From assembly GCA_011390205.1 (NCBI GenBank), contig JAABSX010000011.1, positions 1-64,000 of the forward strand: a DNA stretch of 64,000 nt, written 5' to 3'. Positions 8,612 through 18,936 of this stretch are shown piece by piece. Source of the DNA: Microscillaceae bacterium (GTDB lineage Bacteria > Bacteroidota > Bacteroidia > Cytophagales > Microscillaceae). The notes under the pieces were generated by a model. That model ran no database searches, was not told the origin of the DNA, and was given only the letters and a program-made list of their open reading frames with translations. A program made the translations under genes and the position numbers. Position 1 is the first letter of the stretch. Every line of letters starts with the position of its first letter.

Positions 8612-11600
8612 TTATTTTGGCACAGCCATATTTTTTCTATATTCTTTTTTTTCATCTTTATTAGGTATTAAGTTTGGTATTTTCACAGTAAACATTGTTC
8701 CTACACCAAATTCAGAGCTTACTTCTATCTTTCCGTTCATCACGTCTAATGTTTCTCTGACTATATATAATCCTAAACCTGAGCCTTTATTTTGAGTATT
8801 GGCTTTATAAAACATTTCAAAAATATTATTTATATAAGCTGCTTCTATTCCTTGTCCGTTGTCTATTACCTGTATTACTGCCTCACTGGCAGCGGCCTCT
8901 ACATTAATTTCTAGCTTGGGCTTGTCTTGATAAGGGTTTGCATATTTAATAGCATTTGACACTAGGTTATTCAAGACTACCTCTAGCCTAAATACGTCTG
9001 TATAGAAGTCATGGGTTTGCTGTATGCTTGATTTTTTTTCGATATCTATGGTATGGTCTAGATATTCTACACTCTGAAAGACCTGCTGAATAAGCACTTT
9101 GAAGTCTATTTTTTCGAGTTTTAGCTCCGTTCTGGTATTTCGGGAGTAATCCACGATTTGTCTGATGAAGTGGTCTAACCTTCTGATACTCTTAATCATA
9201 AGCTCAAAATACTGTTTCCTAGTATCTTCATCGGGTTCATCTTGAATGATTTGTATAAGCCCAAGCATAGAAGTAAGGGGTGCTCTGAGGTCATGCGAGG
9301 CACTATATACAAATTTATCTAGCTCTTTATTAATCTTCAGGAGTGTTTCATTTTTGGCGAGTAGTTCTTCTTCGGCTTTTTTGAGTGCAGAGATGTCTCT
9401 AATAACACCATCAAAGAATGTGTCTCCGTTTTCGTCTATGTATCGGGTGCTGCTGATTAAAGACCAGAATGTGCTACCGTCTTTTCTTTTAAACTGTACT
9501 TCTTGGTTTTGATATGCACCTTCTACTTCTAAGACCTTGATAAGCTCCTCTCTAACTGTGGGGTTTAAATAATAAGTAATTGCTTTATTTTGCAATACTT
9601 CTTCTAGGTTATATCCAAACATATCAGCAAATGCTTGATTGGCATAGACTACATTGTTGTTATTGCTTCTGTAGATTCCTTCGCTGAGGTGTTGGTTAAT
9701 AGATAGCAATAATTTTTGGTTTTCTTGGAGGGCTTTTTCGGCTTGGTGCTGTTCGGTAATGTTGTTGAGAAAAATAGAAAGTCCTGTAATTTCATCATTT
9801 GCACGAATAGGAAAGATTTTGACCAAAAAATCGACTGTTTGTTTGTCGTATTGGTGGTGCTCTATGTACATCTGGCTCTCACCTGTTTGGAGTACTTTTT
9901 TGTATCTTTCTGCCCATGTCTTTTGGTCTTCTGGTGATAAGAAATCTAAGGCACTGTGACCTATCACTGGTTTTTTTTGATTGGTCAGGTCGTATATTTT
10001 CTCTGCTGTATAGTTCATATCTATGAGTATATATGCTCGGTTTACGAGCCAGATAGCACTGTCATTGTTGTCTAGTATAGCCCTTAGATTGGCATTGGTC
10101 TGTGCAAGCATGTCTGTCCTCTGTACGATTTCGGTCAGGTCTTTGGAGAAAATAGCTGCACCTGTTACTTCTCCCTGCTCATCAAAGATGGGATTAATAG
10201 AAAGCTCTTGAATAAGTGTGATGCCTTCATAATGTACTTTCTCTGTTTTCTTGACAGCCTCTCCTTTCCAAACTTTCTCTAGCATTGGCTCAAATATAGG
10301 CTTAAGTGCTATAGGCAGCTGGTCAAAAAAATTCTGCCCTACTTCTATTTCTGAGTCGTATATTTTCCGAGCTCTGTTTTTGGCGGCAGAGTTAATGACT
10401 AGGAGTTCCCCCTTTCTGTTGATAGAATAAATCACATCATCAGTACTTTCTATGACTGATTTTAATTGATTCGTATTTATAAACAGATTCTTGGTGCGGT
10501 CTATTACCTTGTCTTCTAGCTCCTGATTTTTGTCTTTTAATATTTTTTCCCTCTCACTTACTTGCTTTACATACTCTTGAATGAGTTTTTTCAACTCCAC
10601 AGCAAAGCCTACTGAAAGAATAAGCATCTGCCCCATATAGCCCCAATAAATGGCCTTTACTACAAAATAATTTACAGGAATAATGCGCCAAAAACTCAGC
10701 AATACAAAAAATACAATCCCCCAGAAAAACAAATAACTATAAAAAAAATAAGTCGCCCGCACTGGATGCTGGGCCTTCAGCTGATGGCTTATCCACAAAA
10801 TAATTATAAAAGAACATACCACCAATAAAGGAATGAGTAAAAAAATCTGCTCAGGATAGAACACATTGAAGCCTAAAGCAAATACACATAAAACAATGAA
10901 TGCCTTGATTATTTGGTCATAAAAAGGAAGATACTTAGAGGTATTCAAAAAAGAACGCAAAGAAAGCTGCGAGAAAATGGCAATGCACACCACCAAAGGA
11001 ACTTCAGGCCTAAAGTCTGTCAGTAAGTAAATCCCATGAAAATAGGTACTTGTAAAACCATCAAAAAAACCTGTAATCAGCCCAAAACACCCATGATAAG
11101 CCAAAAGAAAAATAAATGACCACTCTCGGGTATAAACAAAGAAAAGAAAGTGATATGCCAAAATCAAAGATACAATCCCATAAAATAAGCCTAAATAAAA
11201 ATATTGCTTTAATTGGCTGTTTAGATAGTCTTCTACAGGGTGAAGTGTTGTTTTGAGAGATAAATAATTGGTAGAATATAACCTCAACAACAATATGCTA
11301 CTTTCATTGGCTGAGACTTTAAATACAAAAGCAGGATTTAAGCCTCCAAGAGAGCGATGACTAGGTGCCAAAGAGGTACCACTTACCTGCTGTGATACAA
11401 GCCTTTGCTGTATATCTATCTGAAAAAAATCTGCCTCTAAGATATTGGGGTCTCTAGTACTTAAGACATAGCGTCTTTCGTCTTGGCTAGGGTTATGAAC
11501 CTTCAAAATAAGCCAATGTGCAGCTGACGATACCTGAAGAAAAGACAAGTCTAAGTCTTCTGTAAATTTTGGCAGGCTTCCTTGCTGATACTCTCGAAAC

Positions 11601-11761
11601 ATATCCTGCCAAACAAGATTCTTAGAATCATCTTTTGAGTAAAACCATTTGCTCTCTAAATCATACAAAGAAATATCAGGATGTAGCAACAAAGAATCTT
11701 GTGCAAAACCTTGTGTATAAAACCCCAAAAAAACAAAAAAAAGGAAAATGCCTCTTTTCAT
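8612..11761 (-). CDS. 7TMR-DISM sensor histidine kinase with three PAS domains
   Basis: This 1049-residue membrane kinase has, in order: a signal peptide (to about residue 20), an extracellular 7TMR-DISM extracellular-2-like domain (to about 180), seven transmembrane helices (about 185-400), a coiled coil (400-430) and three PAS domains. The PAS domains begin near SVIESTDDVIYSINRKG, AILDNNDSAIWLV and LSEGIYRSNNNNVVYANQAF. A HisKA domain (YSASHDLRAPLTS) and an HATPase (DNGQGIE, GSGLGLYIV) follow. All catalytic motifs are intact. The extracellular domain family is thought to bind carbohydrate-like ligands. No regulator gene is adjacent, so it is an orphan kinase. Confidence 0.94.
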   Translation of the reverse strand: MKRGIFLFFVFLGFYTQGFAQDSLLLHPDISLYDLESKWFYSKDDSKNLVWQDMFREYQQGSLPKFTEDLDLSFLQVSSAAHWLILKVHNPSQDERRYVLSTRDPNILEADFFQIDIQQRLVSQQVSGTSLAPSHRSLGGLNPAFVFKVSANESSILLLRLYSTNYLSLKTTLHPVEDYLNSQLKQYFYLGLFYGIVSLILAYHFLFFVYTREWSFIFLLAYHGCFGLITGFFDGFTSTYFHGIYLLTDFRPEVPLVVCIAIFSQLSLRSFLNTSKYLPFYDQIIKAFIVLCVFALGFNVFYPEQIFLLIPLLVVCSFIIILWISHQLKAQHPVRATYFFYSYLFFWGIVFFVLLSFWRIIPVNYFVVKAIYWGYMGQMLILSVGFAVELKKLIQEYVKQVSEREKILKDKNQELEDKVIDRTKNLFINTNQLKSVIESTDDVIYSINRKGELLVINSAAKNRARKIYDSEIEVGQNFFDQLPIALKPIFEPMLEKVWKGEAVKKTEKVHYEGITLIQELSINPIFDEQGEVTGAAIFSKDLTEIVQRTDMLAQTNANLRAILDNNDSAIWLVNRAYILIDMNYTAEKIYDLTNQKKPVIGHSALDFLSPEDQKTWAERYKKVLQTGESQMYIEHHQYDKQTVDFLVKIFPIRANDEITGLSIFLNNITEQHQAEKALQENQKLLLSINQHLSEGIYRSNNNNVVYANQAFADMFGYNLEEVLQNKAITYYLNPTVREELIKVLEVEGAYQNQEVQFKRKDGSTFWSLISSTRYIDENGDTFFDGVIRDISALKKAEEELLAKNETLLKINKELDKFVYSASHDLRAPLTSMLGLIQIIQDEPDEDTRKQYFELMIKSIRRLDHFIRQIVDYSRNTRTELKLEKIDFKVLIQQVFQSVEYLDHTIDIEKKSSIQQTHDFYTDVFRLEVVLNNLVSNAIKYANPYQDKPKLEINVEAAASEAVIQVIDNGQGIEAAYINNIFEMFYKANTQNKGSGLGLYIVRETLDVMNGKIEVSSEFGVGTMFTVKIPNLIPNKDEKKEYRKNMAVPK

Positions 11762-12124
11762 GGTTTATTACTTTTACTAAAAAATGGTGCCTGAGTGTAT
11801 TTTATACTTGCAGCAGTCTTTAACAAGGCCAGCAGCACCTCCTTATTTTTTCTACCTTGATGTTATCTTTTGATTAAAAAATATTCTCCAAACCAAATAA
11901 AACTAGGGTACTATAAGCCATGTGTATTTATAGGATATGGACACAAGAAAACTATATGGTCACTTTTTCTAGTACAATAATCGGTCTTTTTGTATTCTAA
12001 ATCTCCATATCATTTTATGGTTTCTTACATAAAACAAGATGACTGCAAATTTACTTCGTTTTTAGTAATTTAAGGCTATGATGTTCATCTGGTCACTTGC
12101 ATAGTCTGAAAAAGGTACATTTAT
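11762..12124. other. Non-coding spacer, 363 bp
   Basis: This AT-rich spacer lies between the PAS kinase start and the end of the potassium channel gene. Both flanking genes are on the minus strand. I see no gene, tRNA or clear hairpin terminator; it presumably contains the kinase promoter. Confidence 0.5.
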
Positions 12125-12955
12125 CTAGTGCGCTCTGTCATGCCTTGTTATCTCTTCTCCGCAATGAGGGCATACCATGTCTTGTTTATCTACTGTTTCT
12201 CCCCTTTGCTTAAATTCCTCTAGCCTACTCAGAAAAGCGGCACTAATGATGCCCGTAGGTAGTGCCACGATTCCTATACCTAGCAATGCTATGATGCCAC
12301 TCAGTAACTTACCTAGAGGAGTGACAGGATACACATCTCCATATCCTACTGTGGTAAGTGTAGCCACAGCCCACCACAGCGTAGCAGGGATATTTGGAAA
12401 TGCCTCGGGTTGCACAGTATTTTCTAAATAATACATTATCGTAGAAGAAAAAAACAGAAGTATGCCTGTAATAAAAATGGTAATATTTAACTCTTGTTTT
12501 GTCTCTTTGATTACCCTGCCTATGATGTTCAGTGCCATTGAATATCGAGTCAGTTTTAAAAGCCTAAGCAGACGCATAATTCTCAGAATACGCACAAAGC
12601 GTAAATCTAACACCAAAGGTAAGTAAAAAGGAAGTATTGCCAATAAATCTATTACTCCACCCCAAGAACTCACAAAATACCAGACCGAATGCCTTCTGGT
12701 CTTGGCAGGATACACCCAATCTGCTATCCAGATACGAAGCAAGTATTCTACCGTGAAAACTGCCACAGAAAACAACTCAAAATAATGAAAAAAATCAACA
12801 TATCTCTCCCTCACCGATGCATATGACTCTACTACTATCGCAATGGCATTCAGGCTGATGAGTGTGATGATAAATAACTCGAAAACTCTACTTGCCTTGC
12901 CAGCATGGTTTTTAGTATCAATGATAAGTGCAATATTTCTCTTAAGGGTCAGCAT
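12125..12955 (-). CDS. Voltage-gated-type potassium channel
   Basis: A six-helix Kv-type channel subunit. With the ATG at 12955 it is 276 residues; the longer frame to 13015 needs a TTG start. The S4 helix carries Arg at every third position (119, 122, 125, 128, 131), and the selectivity filter TVGYGD lies at 202-207 between S5 and S6. The short cytoplasmic tail ends with a CPHCGEE motif, a single zinc-knuckle-like half site (Cys 262 and 265) with His nearby. By family it is a tetrameric inner-membrane K+ channel opened by depolarisation. The tail might bind metal across subunits, which is inference. Confidence 0.92.
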   Translation of the reverse strand: MLTLKRNIALIIDTKNHAGKASRVFELFIITLISLNAIAIVVESYASVRERYVDFFHYFELFSVAVFTVEYLLRIWIADWVYPAKTRRHSVWYFVSSWGGVIDLLAILPFYLPLVLDLRFVRILRIMRLLRLLKLTRYSMALNIIGRVIKETKQELNITIFITGILLFFSSTIMYYLENTVQPEAFPNIPATLWWAVATLTTVGYGDVYPVTPLGKLLSGIIALLGIGIVALPTGIISAAFLSRLEEFKQRGETVDKQDMVCPHCGEEITRHDRAH

Positions 12956-13165
12956 TTGTTCTTTGATTTGATATTCGATACAAAATATTTTTTGTGAGGT
13001 GCAGCAGCCTGTCAAACCCCCCCTTTAAGTAAACCAATCATTATCTAGTAGTTTTGCTATGCTGTCTTGAGTGCCTAGTGATGATAATTCTCTACATCTA
13101 CGGCTTGCCTTGAGCTAAGATAGCACTCCCAGATTCAGATATTTTTCCAAAATGTGGAAACAAAG

Positions 13166-13201
13166 CCAAGTCTAGGTCTTTGCGTAAGAACCTAGACTTG
13201 G
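13166..13201 (-). terminator. Terminator after dienoyl-CoA isomerase gene
   Basis: A perfect 12-bp stem (13166-13177 with 13190-13201) with a 12-base loop starts nine bases after the gene's stop. Reading the minus strand, it is followed by a partly T-rich stretch (CTTTGTTTCC). Confidence 0.75.
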
Positions 13202-13209
13202 AATTATTT

Positions 13210-14031
13210 TTAATCTTTAAATTCAGGTTTTCTTTTTTGGATATTGGCTTGCATTGCCTCTAACAGGTCATGAGAGTAAATCATGGCAGCATTCCAAGTA
13301 GCCACATAATTTAGTCCATCTTCTATGGAGTGATTTCGGGTATAATTGAGCATTTCTTTAGTACCCCTGATGGTAAGGGGAGATTTCTCTGCAATCTGAT
13401 GTGCTATGCCCATGACCTCTTCCATCATTTGCGCACGTGTTTCGTAGCATTTATTCACTAAATGTACTTGTGCTGCCTCAGAGGCAGGCATGTTTCGGGC
13501 AGTAAATGCCAGCTCACGCGCTACTCCATCTGCGATAATCTTAGGCAAGCGCTGCAGTGTACCTACATCTGCTACCAGCCCTAGGTCTATTTCTTTTACA
13601 CAAAAGAAGGCATCTGCCGAGCAATACCGCATATCACAAGCAGAAATCATATCTATTCCTCCCCCTACACAAGCTCCATGAATGGCTGCAATAACAGGCT
13701 TTCGGCAGCGCTCTATTGCCGTAAAGCTTTCCTGCATTGCCAATACAGTCAGTCTAAAAGCCTCCCTAGCACGCCCTGGGTCTCCATTGCCACTCATCTG
13801 TGCTTGTGTCCCCGCAAACATGTTAAGGTCTATCCCTGCCGTAAAATTTTTACCCTCTCCACTCAATACCACTACCCTCACATTTTTATCTTGGTCAAGC
13901 ATCGGCATCACCTCACGCATCTCCACCCAAAACTCACTGGTCATGGCATTGGCTTTTGTGGGGTTGTTGAGGCGTAAGTTTGCCACAAAATCCTGTACAT
14001 CTACTAAGATTGTCTTAAATTCGTAATTCAT
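13210..14031 (-). CDS. Delta(3,5)-delta(2,4)-dienoyl-CoA isomerase-like crotonase
   Basis: This 273-residue crotonase-fold enzyme probably acts in beta-oxidation of unsaturated fatty acids. The oxyanion-hole regions are AGIDL (65-69) and GACVGGG (119-125). The three acidic residues D127, E147 and D155 fall at exactly the spacing (20 and 8 residues) of the catalytic Asp/Glu/Asp of mammalian ECH1. The segment VKEIDLGLVADVGTLQRLP is typical of that subfamily rather than of plain enoyl-CoA hydratase. I use the ATG at 14031; the upstream frame to 14208 is rich in unlikely residues and overlaps a probable promoter region. Confidence 0.88.
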   Translation of the reverse strand: MNYEFKTILVDVQDFVANLRLNNPTKANAMTSEFWVEMREVMPMLDQDKNVRVVVLSGEGKNFTAGIDLNMFAGTQAQMSGNGDPGRAREAFRLTVLAMQESFTAIERCRKPVIAAIHGACVGGGIDMISACDMRYCSADAFFCVKEIDLGLVADVGTLQRLPKIIADGVARELAFTARNMPASEAAQVHLVNKCYETRAQMMEEVMGIAHQIAEKSPLTIRGTKEMLNYTRNHSIEDGLNYVATWNAAMIYSHDLLEAMQANIQKRKPEFKD

Positions 14032-14251
14032 AATGTATGTTTTATTTAATTGTAAAATGAAATTGCCATCAAGCGATTTATTTAGTTTGGTGGTTTTTTT
14101 GATAAATCTTGTTTTTGATTTGATGTTATCCGTTTGTTCTAATTTGTAGTAGTGATTTAATCCATTTAGAACAGATTTCAAAACATAAATATACACACAA
14201 AATAACAAAACGAAACACTATCCGCACTTTGATGGTTTAAGAATTTAGTCT

Positions 14252-14986
14252 ATGAAAAAACAGTGGGTCATTGCAGATATACACGGGTGCGCCAAAAGCC
14301 TCCAAAATTTAGTAGAAGAACAAATTAGGCTTGAGCCCAAAGATGAGCTTTATCTTTTGGGTGATTATATTGATAGAGGTCCTGATAGCAAGGGAGTGAT
14401 AGACTATATCATGGATTTGCAGTCAAGGTCTCAGCAAATATTCCCGATTAAGGGCAATCACGAAGATGTATTGCTGCGCTGCTATGCCCACGAGCTTTCT
14501 AGGCCTCAGCCCTTGGGCTTATATGAGCTAAAAGACGGCTGGCTTTATTTTGGGGGCAAAGCTACACTTAAAAGTTTTGGTGTAAAAAACATCTTGGATA
14601 TTCCTCCAAAATACATCTCTTTTATGAACAGCCTGCCTTATTACCATATCTTGGAGCATTTTGTATTGAGTCATGCAGGTCTTAATTTTGACATAGAAGA
14701 TCCATTCTCTGACAAGCTGTCTATGCTTTGGGTAAAAGACTACAGCCCCAACAAAGCAAAAATTCAGAACCGCCGCCTAATCCATGGGCATGTGCCTTGT
14801 ACGCTCTCCAAGATGTTATCTAATATCTCACAAGCAGATGCATTTAGTCTTGACAATGGCTGTGTCTATGACAAAAATGGGAAGGGAAATCTCATAGCTC
14901 TTGAGCTCAATACACTCAACGTAAAAATCCAACCTAACCTAGATCAGACAATCTACAAGAAAATAGAAATACCTCTAGCCGCCTGA
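14252..14986 (+). CDS. Calcineurin-like metallophosphoesterase (PPP family)
   Basis: A 244-residue Ser/Thr-phosphatase-like protein. The metal-binding signature is complete at the N-terminus: DIHG at 9-12, GDYIDRG at 37-43 and GNHED at 68-72, with later His residues in LSHAGL and HGHVP. By family it hydrolyses phosphomonoesters or diesters such as phosphoproteins or Ap4A using two metal ions. The true substrate is unknown. It is a single gene converging with mnmD, with about 30 bases between the stops. Confidence 0.88.
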   Translation: MKKQWVIADIHGCAKSLQNLVEEQIRLEPKDELYLLGDYIDRGPDSKGVIDYIMDLQSRSQQIFPIKGNHEDVLLRCYAHELSRPQPLGLYELKDGWLYFGGKATLKSFGVKNILDIPPKYISFMNSLPYYHILEHFVLSHAGLNFDIEDPFSDKLSMLWVKDYSPNKAKIQNRRLIHGHVPCTLSKMLSNISQADAFSLDNGCVYDKNGKGNLIALELNTLNVKIQPNLDQTIYKKIEIPLAA

Positions 14987-15017
14987 GCTTTTTTTATGGG
15001 CAAGTAAGAGAGAGATT

Positions 15018-15695
15018 TCACAAGCCAACCAGCTTTGTGCCTCTGGTCATTTCTCTCTTCTTTGGGGGGCCAGGCAAAGCCTCTACACCAAGCCCAGCAG
15101 ATTTTAGATTTCTCTTTACATAGCCCTTGGCACAATAGGTCACTAGCACCCCACCTTTATTCATCAGACTTGTAATGTATTTGAGTGCTTCCTCCTCCCA
15201 CATTTCAGGATGTTTGCTAGGAGCGAATGCATCAAAATACACCAAGTCAAACAAACTGTCGGTAGTCCATTCAGCTATTTTTTGCTTGATTTTATGTAAA
15301 TGAAAGTTAGGCAAGATACTGACTTTTTTATCCCATTCAGCCTCGTGGATGGCCCTTAAATCTGCCTTTAAATCAGGGGTTTTTTCTAACTGCGGAAAAG
15401 ACATCGCCTCTATCAATGATATATCTACAGGCAAGGGTTCTATGCCATAGTAATGTATCTGAGCAGGGCTATCTTTCACTTCAGCCAGTGTAAGCAAGGC
15501 ATTTAGCCCTGTGCCAAAGCCTATCTCTAATAAGTGGATTTCTGTTTTTTGAGCAAGTAAATGCTTTAATCCAGCTTCTATAAACACATGCTTTGACTCT
15601 TGCCAAGCACCATGCCTAGAGTGATAAATTTCGTCAAACTCCTCACTAAAAAGTGTGCTAGAGCCATCTTCTGTTTGTTGTACTTTTAAAGACAT
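15018..15695 (-). CDS. mnmD: tRNA 5-methylaminomethyl-2-thiouridine methyltransferase MnmD
   Basis: This SAM-dependent methyltransferase makes the last step of mnm5(s2)U at the wobble position of tRNA. The SAM-binding motif LEIGFGTG is near 56-63, and YFDAFAPSKHPEMW follows at about 155-170, as in the DUF752 family. The protein is 225 residues, so it is the stand-alone methyltransferase without the FAD-dependent MnmC oxidase half found in E. coli. It lies downstream of asnS on the same strand, with a long hairpin between them. Confidence 0.93.
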   Translation of the reverse strand: MSLKVQQTEDGSSTLFSEEFDEIYHSRHGAWQESKHVFIEAGLKHLLAQKTEIHLLEIGFGTGLNALLTLAEVKDSPAQIHYYGIEPLPVDISLIEAMSFPQLEKTPDLKADLRAIHEAEWDKKVSILPNFHLHKIKQKIAEWTTDSLFDLVYFDAFAPSKHPEMWEEEALKYITSLMNKGGVLVTYCAKGYVKRNLKSAGLGVEALPGPPKKREMTRGTKLVGL

Positions 15696-15731
15696 ATTTT
15701 TGTATAAAACTCAGGATTGTGTGATTTTCAG

Positions 15732-15780
15732 AGAGAAAGTATCACTCTTAGGTATGTTGTAACAGAGTAACACTTTCTCT
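15732..15780 (-). terminator. Long hairpin between asnS and mnmD
   Basis: A 17-bp stem (15732-15748 with 15764-15780) contains two G-U wobbles and a 15-base loop. It lies 50 bases after the asnS stop. There is no good T run on either strand, so it may be a weak terminator or an mRNA stabiliser. Confidence 0.5.
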
Positions 15781-15829
15781 TTAGAATATAAAAGTTATTT
15801 TGCAGATGTTTGGGCAGCCCTCTCGAGTC

Positions 15830-17266
15830 TTAAAAATCTGCACTCAGTGGTGCACGAGGAAAAGGAATTACATCTCTGATATTGCTCAGACCCGTTACAA
15901 ACTGTACCAGTCTTTCAAACCCCAAACCAAATCCGCTGTGTGGAGCAGTCCCAAAACGGCGTGTATCCAGATACCACCAAAGCTCTTCTGTAAGCCCAAG
16001 TTCATCTGTTTTTTGTTTGAGTTTTTCTAGGTTTTCCTCTCTTTGTGAGCCTCCTATGATTTCTCCAATACCAGGAAACAAGACATCCATGGCACGTACT
16101 GTTTTACCATCGTCATTTTGCTTCATATAAAAAGCTTTGATTTCTTTGGGATAATCAGAGAGAATAACAGGCTTTTTAAAATGCTTTTCTACAAGAAAAC
16201 GCTCGTGCTCAGACTGTAGGTCTATGCCCCAAGCTACGGGATATTTGAATTTTTTCTTTTTATGCGGCTTAGAATCCAAGAGAATGTCTATGGCCTCTGT
16301 ATAGGTCAGCCTTTCGAAGTCATTTTCTACCACAAAACGTAGCTTTTCTAACAAACCCATCTCGCTTTGTTCTTCTTTTTTCTTTTGCTGCTCTTCTTTG
16401 GCAAATCGTTGGTCAAGGAAGCCTAAATCATCCTTACAGTTATCCAAAGCATATTTGATGAGGTATCTTAAAAAATTCTCTGCAAGGTCTTGGTTATCTT
16501 TAGCTTCATAAAATGCCATCTCGGGCTCTATCATCCAAAATTCAGACAAATGCCTTGATGTATTAGAATTTTCGGCCCTAAAAGTAGGTCCAAAAGTATA
16601 AACCAAGCCAAGCCCTAGAGCGCCTAATTCTGCTTCTAATTGCCCTGAAACTGTGAGGTTGGCCTCTCTTCCGAAGAAATCTTCTTTGTAATCAATGCGG
16701 TTATCGTCTGTCTTTGGTAGTTTGTTTAGATCTAAAGTAGTTACTCTGAAAGTTTCTCCTGCCCCTTCAGCGTCTGAAGCAGTGATGATAGGAGATTGCC
16801 AATAGTAAAAGCCCTGCTCATTAAAATACTGGTGGACAGCAAAGCCCAGCGCGTGTCTTACACGAAAAATAGCTCCAAAAGTAGCTGTGCGTGTACGTAA
16901 ATGTGCGTTTTCTCTCAAAAACTCCATAGAGTGTGCTTTTGCCTGCAAGGGGTACTTTTCAGGATCGGATTCACCCAAGATAATCAACCTCGTTGCCAAG
17001 ATTTCTCTATCTTGCTCACTTCCCTGAGAAGCCACCAATGTGCCACTCACTTTAATGCATGCACCTATCGATATTTTTTTAATTAAATCTTCTTGGATAT
17101 GTGCAGCATCCACGACTATCTGAATGTTTTTCTGACAAGAGCCATCATTGAGGTGTACGAAGGCTACATTTTTGCTACCACGTCTATTTCTAACCCATCC
17201 ACTTACCTCTACGGGCATCTCAAAATCTTGGAGAGCTAATATTTGTTTGATTTGTTGTTTTGGCAT
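15830..17266 (-). CDS. asnS: Asparaginyl-tRNA synthetase
   Basis: A class II aminoacyl-tRNA synthetase charging tRNA-Asn. The N-terminal OB-fold anticodon-binding domain begins with [23 protein letters not shown], and motif 2 surrounds [24 protein letters not shown]. The ATP-site segment [13 protein letters not shown] and motif 3 [15 protein letters not shown] lie at the C-terminus. With the ATG at 17266 it is 478 residues; a TTG two codons upstream is less likely. A terminator at 17300-17345 separates it from the ribosomal operon, so it probably has its own promoter. Confidence 0.97.
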   Translation of the reverse strand: MPKQQIKQILALQDFEMPVEVSGWVRNRRGSKNVAFVHLNDGSCQKNIQIVVDAAHIQEDLIKKISIGACIKVSGTLVASQGSEQDREILATRLIILGESDPEKYPLQAKAHSMEFLRENAHLRTRTATFGAIFRVRHALGFAVHQYFNEQGFYYWQSPIITASDAEGAGETFRVTTLDLNKLPKTDDNRIDYKEDFFGREANLTVSGQLEAELGALGLGLVYTFGPTFRAENSNTSRHLSEFWMIEPEMAFYEAKDNQDLAENFLRYLIKYALDNCKDDLGFLDQRFAKEEQQKKKEEQSEMGLLEKLRFVVENDFERLTYTEAIDILLDSKPHKKKKFKYPVAWGIDLQSEHERFLVEKHFKKPVILSDYPKEIKAFYMKQNDDGKTVRAMDVLFPGIGEIIGGSQREENLEKLKQKTDELGLTEELWWYLDTRRFGTAPHSGFGLGFERLVQFVTGLSNIRDVIPFPRAPLSADF

Positions 17267-17299
17267 TTTCAAAGATTTAGGAATACATATTACACAAAA

Positions 17300-17345
17300 A
17301 AAGGGAGTAACCTTGCCTCACACCGAAACAATGGTTAATCCCTTT
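17300..17345 (-). terminator. Terminator of the ribosomal protein operon
   Basis: A 13-bp stem with one mismatch (17300-17312 with 17333-17345) is followed on the minus strand by a run of seven T. It lies about 20 bases after rplQ and marks the end of the long rplC-rplQ transcription unit. Confidence 0.85.
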
Positions 17346-17365
17346 TGATGCTTTAAGCAGTTTTG

Positions 17366-17866
17366 TTATATCACGTCTTTTTCTCCAGATGCCTCATTGT
17401 TATTTTCGGCATTTGTCGTTTCAGTGTTTGCATTGCTATCGCTAGATTTAGAACGGCGGCGGCGGCCACGTCTTGTTTTGCCTGCGCTGCTGTCTTTCTG
17501 CATTGTGTCGTTAAAATCAACTAACTCCATCATACAAGTTTCAGCATTGTCACCTAATCTATTTCCTAAGCGAATAATACGCGTGTATCCTCCTGGACGT
17601 GTTGCTATTTTATCAGCTACAGTATCAAAAAGCTCCTTCACTGATTCTTTATTCTGTAGATATGAGAATACTGTGCGTCTTGAGTGCGTAGTATTGTCTT
17701 TTGACCTTGTCAGAATAGGCTCTACATACTTTCGCAGAGCTTTTGCCTTGGCTAGAGTAGTAGTGATTCGTTTATGTAATATCAGTGAGGATGCCATGTT
17801 TGATAGCATTGCCTTACGGTGGGTAGATGTTCTACCTAAGTGATTAAAAGATTTTCCGTGTCTCAT
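17366..17866 (-). CDS. rplQ: Ribosomal protein L17
   Basis: A large-subunit protein near the peptide exit tunnel. The conserved core [19 protein letters not shown] begins at residue 2 and the L17 fold runs to about residue 120. A further tail of roughly 45 residues is first arginine-rich ([11 protein letters not shown]) and then acidic and asparagine-rich, a low-complexity extension beyond the usual bacterial length. It is the last gene of the operon, following rpoA. Confidence 0.97.
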   Translation of the reverse strand: MRHGKSFNHLGRTSTHRKAMLSNMASSLILHKRITTTLAKAKALRKYVEPILTRSKDNTTHSRRTVFSYLQNKESVKELFDTVADKIATRPGGYTRIIRLGNRLGDNAETCMMELVDFNDTMQKDSSAGKTRRGRRRRSKSSDSNANTETTNAENNNEASGEKDVI

Positions 17867-17899
17867 CTCGCTATAATTTTTCCCTCTTCCTAAAAATGA

Positions 17900-18892
17900 T
17901 TAATCTTCGTCTAGTTTATACTTCATTACATCCATTCCGAAAGTAAGATTTTTGTCTGAGACTAGCTGCTCGAGTTCAGTCAGTGATTTCTTACCAAAGT
18001 TACGGAATTTCATCATGTCAGCAATTTCTAGACTTACTAGGTCTCCTAGTGATCGTATGTCTGCTGACTTGAGGCAGTTGTATGCCCTTACAGACAAGTC
18101 TAGGTCATTGATAGGTGTTTTAAGTAATTTTCTCATATGTAAAAATTCCTCATCAACCTCTTCAATTTCCTCTTTCTTGTCAGTTTCAAGTGTAATATTT
18201 TTGTCTGAGAACAGCATAAAATGCTGAATCAGAATATTAGCAGCTCCTTTGAGTGCTTCTTCTGGATGTATAGAACCATCCGTCTCGATATCAATAAGGA
18301 GTTTTTCGTAATCGGTTCTTTGTTCCACACGAAAGTTTTCGATGTGGTACTGCACATTTTTGATGGGTGTAAAGATAGAATCAATAGGAATGAAGCCAGT
18401 CCACTGCTCTGCAGTTTTTTGATTTTCATCTGATGGCACATATCCTCTTCCTTTTTCTATCAGCAGCTCCATTTCCAAATCTACGGATTCATCCAGATTA
18501 CAAATTACCAACTCGGGGTTTAGTATTTCATAATGTGGTGTGTATTTGGCGATATCACCTGCGGTGAGTACATCTTGATTTTGTACTACTACCACTATTT
18601 TATTTTCGTTGGCATCACTAATTTTCTTAAACCTAACTTTTTTAAGATTTAGGATAATTTCGGATACATCTTGCAAAACCCCTTTAATAGTAGAGAACTC
18701 GTGCAATACCCCTGGCACACGCATACAAGTGATAGCATACCCTTCAAGGGAAGATAGCAGTATTCGGCGCATAGAATTACCGATGGTTACTCCATACCCT
18801 CTTTCGAGAGGTTTGAATTCAAATAGACCTCGGAAGTCGGTAGCTTTTTCCATTAAAACCTTTTCAGGCATTTGGAATGAAAGTAATGACAT
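17900..18892 (-). CDS. rpoA: RNA polymerase alpha subunit
   Basis: The alpha subunit nucleates RNA polymerase assembly (N-terminal domain) and contacts UP elements and activators (C-terminal domain). The segment [21 protein letters not shown] marks the N-terminal dimerisation domain. The C-terminal domain carries [18 protein letters not shown] and [12 protein letters not shown]. The ATG at 18892 gives 330 residues, the usual length; the longer frame to 18925 would need a TTG. It sits between rpsD and rplQ as in most bacteria. Confidence 0.98.
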   Translation of the reverse strand: MSLLSFQMPEKVLMEKATDFRGLFEFKPLERGYGVTIGNSMRRILLSSLEGYAITCMRVPGVLHEFSTIKGVLQDVSEIILNLKKVRFKKISDANENKIVVVVQNQDVLTAGDIAKYTPHYEILNPELVICNLDESVDLEMELLIEKGRGYVPSDENQKTAEQWTGFIPIDSIFTPIKNVQYHIENFRVEQRTDYEKLLIDIETDGSIHPEEALKGAANILIQHFMLFSDKNITLETDKKEEIEEVDEEFLHMRKLLKTPINDLDLSVRAYNCLKSADIRSLGDLVSLEIADMMKFRNFGKKSLTELEQLVSDKNLTFGMDVMKYKLDED

Positions 18893-18936
18893 ATTTTTTA
18901 GGATTTCGGTTAAAAACTCGGACAAATAGAACAGTA

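Noticed and set aside
17397-17843. 148-codon plus-strand frame opposite rplQ
   Set aside because: Shadow of a conserved ribosomal protein gene; no start signal or family features.
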